NCBI RefSeq assembly: GCF_022341425.1
Contig: NZ_JABFUC010000012.1
Location: 62,001-126,000 of the forward strand
Reading direction: 5' to 3'
Origin: Billgrantia campisalis
GTDB taxonomy: Bacteria > Pseudomonadota > Gammaproteobacteria > Pseudomonadales > Halomonadaceae
Length of the DNA: 64,000 bases
Position numbers and translations under genes: made by a program. Below the pieces are notes generated by a model, which was given only the letters and a program-made list of their open reading frames with translations, was not told the DNA's origin and made no database searches. Numbering within the stretch: the stretch's first letter is position 1; every line of letters begins with the position of its first letter. This document shows, one piece after another, positions 59,837 through 64,000 of this stretch.

Positions 59837-60913
59837 ATGCGCAGAGAGTGGTGGGTTCTGATCGGGGCCGTGGTGCTGGTCTGGCTGCTGTTTCAGCTGG
59901 AAGCCATGCTGATGCCGTTCATTGCCGGCATGATTCTCGCCTACCTGGCCGACCCCTTGGCCAACCGCCTGCAGCGCCTGGGCCTGTCGCGCCCGCTGGC
60001 GGTGTGCGCGGTGTTTCTGGTGATGATTCTGCTGCTGGTGCTGTCGCTGCTGGTGCTGATCCCCCTGGCGGCGCAGCAGGTGCGTCAGTTCGCGCTGGTG
60101 GTGCCGGGTATCTTCGAGTGGGTCGAAAACGTGCTGGCCCCGCAGATCCAGGCCTGGACGGGGCTGGACGTGGCGGCTGATCTGGACAATCTCCGCGAGA
60201 CCCTGTCCGAGCACTGGCAGGATGCCGGCGGCTATCTGGCCCAGTTCCTGGGGCAGGTGGGGCGTTCGGGCATGGCGCTGATCACCTGGGTCACCTACGT
60301 GGCGCTGATTCCGGTGGTCACTTTCTACCTGCTGCTCGACTGGGAGCGCTTCATCGCCAACCTGCGCAACATGCTGCCGCGCCAGTGGGAGCCGGACGCG
60401 GTGCGCGTGGTGGAGCGCTGCAACGAGGTGCTGTCGGCCTTCCTGCGCGGCCAGCTGCTGGTAATGCTGACGCTCGGTGCCATCTATGCCATCGGCCTGA
60501 CCCTGATGGGGGTGCGCTTTGGCCTGCTGATTGGCATCATCTCGGGGCTGGCGAGTATCGTGCCCTTCCTCGGGTTTATCGTCGGCATCAGCGTGGCGCT
60601 GATCGTGGCGTTTTTCCAGTTTGGCAGCTGGCTGGCGCTGCTCGGAGTCGTCGTGGTGTTCACCGTCGGCCAGATCATCGAAAGCACCCTGTTGCAGCCC
60701 AAGCTGCTGGGCAACCGAATCGGGCTGCATCCGGTGGCCGTCATCTTCGCCGTGCTGGCCGGAGGCAACCTGTTTGGCTTCACCGGGGTGCTGCTGGCGC
60801 TGCCGGCGGCGGCCGTGATCATGGTACTCTTGCGGGAACTCAAGGACCGCTACAAGCGCAGCAGCTTGTACGATGCCGGCCTACGCAAAAGACACGACGA
60901 GGATTCTCCATGA
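59837..60913 (+). CDS. AI-2E family transporter (PerM-like)
   Basis: 358 residues with about eight spans. Conserved parts include MLMPFIAGMILAYLADPLANRLQRLG, VTFYLLLDWERF, GQLLVMLTLGAIYAIGLTLMG and GNLFGFTGVLLALPAAAVIMVLLREL, all typical of the family. The true substrate in most bacteria is unknown. The conserved neighbour is hda, which overlaps its end by four bases; the purM-perM-hda order is common in gammaproteobacteria. Confidence 0.9.
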   Translation: MRREWWVLIGAVVLVWLLFQLEAMLMPFIAGMILAYLADPLANRLQRLGLSRPLAVCAVFLVMILLLVLSLLVLIPLAAQQVRQFALVVPGIFEWVENVLAPQIQAWTGLDVAADLDNLRETLSEHWQDAGGYLAQFLGQVGRSGMALITWVTYVALIPVVTFYLLLDWERFIANLRNMLPRQWEPDAVRVVERCNEVLSAFLRGQLLVMLTLGAIYAIGLTLMGVRFGLLIGIISGLASIVPFLGFIVGISVALIVAFFQFGSWLALLGVVVVFTVGQIIESTLLQPKLLGNRIGLHPVAVIFAVLAGGNLFGFTGVLLALPAAAVIMVLLRELKDRYKRSSLYDAGLRKRHDEDSP

Positions 60914-61611
60914 GCCGTGCACCGGCGCAGCTGCCGTTGGGAGTGGGGCTGCGCGATGATGCCACTTTCGCCAGCTTCCTGCCGGGGAGCAATGCCGGTC
61001 TCGTGGACCGGCTGACTCACCAGCTCGACGCAGCGGGGGAGCCCTTTGTGTATCTATGGGGGGCGTCGGGTACCGGTCGCACGCACCTGCTGCAGGCGGC
61101 CTGTCACGCGGCTTCCGACCGCGACCTGCGCGCCCTTTACCTGCCGCTCAACGAGCTGGGGCACTTTCCGCCGCTGATGCTCGAGGAAGCGGAGCGGCTC
61201 GACCTGGTGGCCATCGACGATGTCGACGTGGTGGTGGGGCGGCGACGCTGGGAGGAGGGCCTCTTCCACGCCTTCAACCGGCTCCGCGATGCCGGCAGGC
61301 GGCTGATCATGGCGGCCGATACCTCGCCCCGCCAGCTGCCGGTGAAGCTACCCGACCTGGCCTCGCGCCTGACCTGGGGAGTGACTTTCCATCTTCAGGG
61401 GCTCGACGACGCGCAGCGGCTTCAGGCACTGCAGCTGCGTGCCCGGGTGCGCGGCATGCAGCTGCCCGACGAGGTGGCCCGCTATATCCTGCACCGGGGC
61501 CCGCGTGGGCTCGGTGCGCTGTGCGAGGCGCTCGAGACCCTGGACCGCGCCTCGCTGTCCGCCCAGCGCAAGCTGACCATCCCCTTCGTCAAGCAGGCGC
61601 TGGGCTGGTAG
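60910..61611 (+). CDS. hda: DnaA regulatory inactivator Hda
   Basis: 233 residues, standard. A clamp-binding motif (QLPLGVGLRDDATFASF) at the N-terminus is followed by an AAA+ domain like DnaA domain III, with FVYLWGASGTGRTHLLQAAC as the P-loop, LVAIDDVDVVVGRRRWEEGLFHAFNRL as Walker B/sensor, and a box VIII-like end. It stimulates hydrolysis of ATP by DnaA after replication starts. The ATG overlaps the permease stop. Confidence 0.95.
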   Translation: MSRAPAQLPLGVGLRDDATFASFLPGSNAGLVDRLTHQLDAAGEPFVYLWGASGTGRTHLLQAACHAASDRDLRALYLPLNELGHFPPLMLEEAERLDLVAIDDVDVVVGRRRWEEGLFHAFNRLRDAGRRLIMAADTSPRQLPVKLPDLASRLTWGVTFHLQGLDDAQRLQALQLRARVRGMQLPDEVARYILHRGPRGLGALCEALETLDRASLSAQRKLTIPFVKQALGW

Positions 61612-61641
61612 GGCGAGCTGGGGAGCCGCCGTGCCTCGTGC

Positions 61642-62502
61642 TCAGCGCTGACACAGCTGTTCGGTGCGGTACTTGAAGGAGTTGAGCACGTCTTCCTGGG
61701 CGAAGCCGTTGTCCACCAGGGTCTGTTCCCAGGCGCGGGTTGGCTTGAAGGCCAGAAGTGCCTCGTTGACCGCATCGCGAAGCGCTTCGGATTCGGGGCC
61801 GAAGGCGAAGCCGCCCCAGCTGCGCACCTCCTCGCCGTCGAGGATCGGGTCGATGAAATCCATGGCCGCCTCCACCTCCTGGCTCTGCTGGTCCAGGGCG
61901 GTCACCGTCAGGCCGGTGGCCGCATAGGCGTCGGCAGCGCCGTTAAGGATGGCGTCGATGGCCTGCTCGTTGCGCTCGATGGTGACGATTTTCTCCTCCG
62001 CCACGCCGAGCGCCTTCAGGGTATCGGCTTGATCGGCGCCCGCCATGACCGCGACCCGAAAGTCGTTGCGCTTGGCGAAGTCCTCATAGGCCTGCAGTTC
62101 GAGGGGGTTGCCGGCCCGCACCAGCAGCCCCTCACCGTAGGTGGTGTTGGGTTCGGAGTAGAGGATCAGCTCGCAGCGGTGGGGCAGGATGGCCATTTCG
62201 GCGGCAGCCATGTCGAAGCGCCCTTCGCGCAGGCCCGGGATGAGGTCGCTGAAATCGGTGACGATCCACTCGATGTCATCGACGCCGATTGCCTCCATGA
62301 GGTGCAGGGCCACCTCCGGACCGGCACCGCGAGGCTCACCGTCACTGTCCAGGTAGCCGTAGGGCACTTCGTTGGCCACGGCGATCCGGATGCCGTTCTC
62401 GCGTATCTCGTCCAGGCTGGCGGCGCTTGCCGGCACCAGGCCGATCATAAGCGTCCCGATGGCCAGCCGTATCGGCCAGCCGGCACTGTTGACGTGACTC
62501 AT
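61642..62502 (-). CDS. Ectoine-type ABC transporter substrate-binding protein (EhuB-like)
   Basis: 286 residues from the ATG at 62502. A signal peptide ends near PASAASLDE. The mature protein has IRIAVANEVPYGYLDSDGEPRG, GRFDMAAAEMAILPHRCELILYSEPN (split) and FGPESEALRDAVNEALL, typical of amino-acid/ectoine-binding proteins of family 3; the ANE.PYGY opening resembles EhuB. It probably captures ectoine or a similar compatible solute in the periplasm. No permease or ATPase genes are adjacent. Confidence 0.72.
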   Translation of the reverse strand: MSHVNSAGWPIRLAIGTLMIGLVPASAASLDEIRENGIRIAVANEVPYGYLDSDGEPRGAGPEVALHLMEAIGVDDIEWIVTDFSDLIPGLREGRFDMAAAEMAILPHRCELILYSEPNTTYGEGLLVRAGNPLELQAYEDFAKRNDFRVAVMAGADQADTLKALGVAEEKIVTIERNEQAIDAILNGAADAYAATGLTVTALDQQSQEVEAAMDFIDPILDGEEVRSWGGFAFGPESEALRDAVNEALLAFKPTRAWEQTLVDNGFAQEDVLNSFKYRTEQLCQR

Positions 62503-62604
62503 CTCCGCCCCTCCGGTGTGTCGGGTTGCATGGCCCGGTGGCGCTTGGGCCCGGGCCTTTGGCCACAACATAGGCGACACGCCGGTGGACCGCCAGCCGG
62601 GGCC

Positions 62605-63159
62605 TCAGCGGGTGAGGTTGACCTGCAGCGACCGGCCGTTGCTCAGGGTGACCTGGCGGATGATGATCTGTCGCTGACCGCTTGCCGGGTCGACCATGCT
62701 GCCCGAGACATAGAATTCGCCGGGGGGCAGGCCGTTCAGGGTGAAGTTGCCGTTGCCGTCGGTGCGGGTGGTGTGGGTATATTCCCGGGCCCGGGGGTCC
62801 GCCGGCTCCACGGCGCGCCCGGCCAGGGCGTTTTCCGCGGCCTCGGCGGAATAGGTGGTGACCGGGGCCACCGAGACGGTTTCGCCGGCGGCGGCCACGC
62901 CGTTCAGGGCCAGGCGGCCGCTTACCGTGGCGTTGCCGGTTCTGGGCAGCGCCGCATACTCCGCCTCGGGAAAGCTGACCTGTCGGGCGACCCGACCGGG
63001 GGAGGGCGCGGTGGGGGCATCCCGCTCGATCTCCGGCGCCGGCTGGGTGCCGATATCGATGACTTCGATGCGCTCGGGAGGCAGGACAGGGCGGGGCTCC
63101 ATCATCTGACAGCCCGTGAGGGCCAGGCCAAGCAAGGCCACCGGTATCCAGGCTTTCAT
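62605..63159 (-). CDS. Lipoprotein with carboxypeptidase-regulatory-like domain
   Basis: 184 residues from the ATG at 63159. The signal peptide ends in LTGC (Cys at about 17). A Pro-rich linker follows, then a beta-sandwich with GNATVSGRLALNGVAAAGETVSVAP and TRTDGNGNFTLNGLPPGEFYVSG, as in carboxypeptidase-regulatory/transthyretin-like domains. It is probably an envelope protein of unknown function. Confidence 0.72.
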   Translation of the reverse strand: MKAWIPVALLGLALTGCQMMEPRPVLPPERIEVIDIGTQPAPEIERDAPTAPSPGRVARQVSFPEAEYAALPRTGNATVSGRLALNGVAAAGETVSVAPVTTYSAEAAENALAGRAVEPADPRAREYTHTTRTDGNGNFTLNGLPPGEFYVSGSMVDPASGQRQIIIRQVTLSNGRSLQVNLTR

Positions 63160-63240
63160 GGTATCGCGTCCTCGTGTTTGGGCCCCGTGCAATCGCAGCA
63201 TATACGATCCGCCAGGACCCGCAACAGGCCGAGTGGCCGG

Positions 63241-63284
63241 CCCAACGCAAGAAACCCGCCGACCGGCGGGTTTCTTGCGTTGGG
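63241..63284. terminator. Perfect palindromic terminator between lipoprotein promoter and phasin
   Basis: Perfect 21-bp arms with a two-base centre. On the minus strand it ends GGGTTTCTTGCG and lies 34 bases beyond the phasin stop, so it probably ends phaP transcription. Confidence 0.8.
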
Positions 63285-63317
63285 CCTGCGATGCCGGCGA
63301 GTGGCCGGCCAGCGGGC

Positions 63318-63698
63318 TTACTTGGCGGTCTTGGTGGCCGCTTCCTGCGCCTGCTTGACGTTGGACTCGGCCAGCTTCTGGCTCTGCTGGACGAAGTCCT
63401 GCTGCAGGGAGACGACCTTCTCGGCGTCGCCCTTCAGGCGCTCGGTTAGCTCCTTGGCGACGTTCTGCTGGCCTTCCAGGTAGCTGCGCAGGCCTTCGGC
63501 ATCCTTGACGTTGAGCAGGTTGCGCACCTGAGCCAGGCCAGTGTCGGTGTAGGCCTTGGTGGCGTCGAGCTGGGCATTGACCAGCTTCTCGGTGAAGTCG
63601 ACGCTCAGGGCGGCATAGGCGCGGGCCGGAGCGAAGAAGATCGACTCGAACTGCTTGGTGTCGAACTGCTTGGGATCGATGTTGAACTGGCTGATCAT
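63318..63698 (-). CDS. phaP: Phasin family protein
   Basis: 126 residues from the ATG at 63698, which follows GGAGG. It begins ISQFNIDPKQFDTKQFESIF and has a long amphipathic helical region (VDFTEKLVNAQLDATKAY, VRNLLNVKDAEGLRSYLEGQ), as in phasins that coat polyhydroxyalkanoate granules. The Ala/Lys/Gln-rich tail is typical. TGC/GCA motifs lie upstream, and another gene starts divergently. Confidence 0.9.
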   Translation of the reverse strand: MISQFNIDPKQFDTKQFESIFFAPARAYAALSVDFTEKLVNAQLDATKAYTDTGLAQVRNLLNVKDAEGLRSYLEGQQNVAKELTERLKGDAEKVVSLQQDFVQQSQKLAESNVKQAQEAATKTAK

Positions 63699-63751
63699 GA
63701 TGAAACCTCCGGGGCTCATTGGGTGACGTCGAGCGGGAGACCCCGCTCTGA

Positions 63752-63787
63752 TGCAGTGCACAATATCAAAGTGAATTTTGCGGTGCA
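63752..63787. promoter_or_regulatory. Two TGCRRTGCA motifs upstream of the phasin gene
   Basis: TGCAGTGCA at 63752-63760 and TGCGGTGCA at 63779-63787 lie 54 and 81 bases before the phasin start, on the shared divergent promoter region. They resemble reported PhaR-type TGC/GCA sites; one copy is nearly repeated upstream of the SDR gene at 13011. Confidence 0.45.
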
Positions 63788-63987
63788 ACATAGTTTTGCC
63801 ATTAGCCCGAAGCTGCACGGAGAAGAGAGGGGAGGCGCCCGTCTGGGTCCGGCCCTGCCGCCGTTGGCAGCAGGCGGCAGGCCGGTAATAGTCGCTATGT
63901 AGAACGAGCGGTGTGAACCATGCTTGCATGGGGCGCGTGGCGCAACCAAGGTAAGGTAAGTCATCGATACCGACCAAGGAGGTCACC

Positions 63988-64000
63988 ATGAGCGAGCATC
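63988..64000 (+). CDS. Start of a gene cut by the right edge
   Basis: AAGGAGG lies five bases before an ATG that opens MSEH at the very end of the window. Its position divergent from the phasin would suit a PHA synthase gene, but four codons cannot show that. Confidence 0.4.

Overview
The window looks like chromosomal DNA from a high-GC gammaproteobacterium of the Halomonas type (family Halomonadaceae). That is an inference from the gene set: a phhA/phhB/phhR phenylalanine hydroxylase locus, argP/argO, groES-groEL next to fxsA, hda downstream of an AI-2E-family permease, an Mrp/ApbC ATPase next to dcd, purM-purN, a phasin, an ectoine-type solute-binding protein, and a complete urt urea transporter followed by a complete ure urease operon. 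No rRNA, tRNA, CRISPR array or complete phage was seen.

Layout. 1-3.3 kb: the N-terminal part of a SARP/AfsR-like regulator running off the left edge, a 41-residue membrane peptide coupled to an MFS transporter, and a small lipoprotein. 3.5-8.0 kb: a tightly packed catabolic cluster of two different histone-deacetylase-fold amidohydrolases, RidA, an ornithine cyclodeaminase-family enzyme and a class IV aminotransferase. 8-13 kb: a DUF4105 protein, trmJ, groEL-groES under a clear sigma-32 promoter, fxsA. 13-24 kb: an SDR reductase, a ComEA-like protein, phhB-phhA divergent from phhR, a RecQ-like helicase, argP/argO and hppD. 24-30 kb: a CitA/CitB-type two-component system followed by a tripartite tricarboxylate transporter (tctCBA). 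30-42.4 kb: urtABCDE, then ureDABCEFG plus a HupE/UreJ protein; both operons start with a sigma-54 promoter and an NtrC-like palindrome. 42.5-54 kb: lapA-like and BrkB-like genes, then a lower-GC, rearranged stretch with a PilZ/HD-GYP-like protein, a decayed transposase, a decayed EAL gene, ordinary small genes (spermidine-synthase-like, DUF2459, arfB), and a large hybrid kinase overlapping a REC-EAL response regulator. 54-64 kb: a pseudouridine synthase-like protein, a coiled-coil protein, apbC, dcd, purN-purM, an AI-2E permease, hda, an EhuB-like protein, a lipoprotein, a phasin and the start of another gene.

Genes working together. PhhA/PhhB make tyrosine from phenylalanine and HppD turns hydroxyphenylpyruvate into homogentisate. 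PhhR-type palindromes (TGT-N12-ACA) occur between phhA and phhR, before hppD, and before the MFS gene at the left end, suggesting one regulon. The urea importer and urease form one nitrogen-scavenging unit controlled by NtrC and sigma-54.

The least explained signal is a family of structured intergenic elements inside urtA-urtB, inside ureC-ureE, and after apbC. They present identical AGGGAT hexaloops (one variant ATGGAT) closed by C-G, matching the CsrA/RsmA RNA-binding consensus. The urt and apbC copies show paired base changes that preserve the stem.
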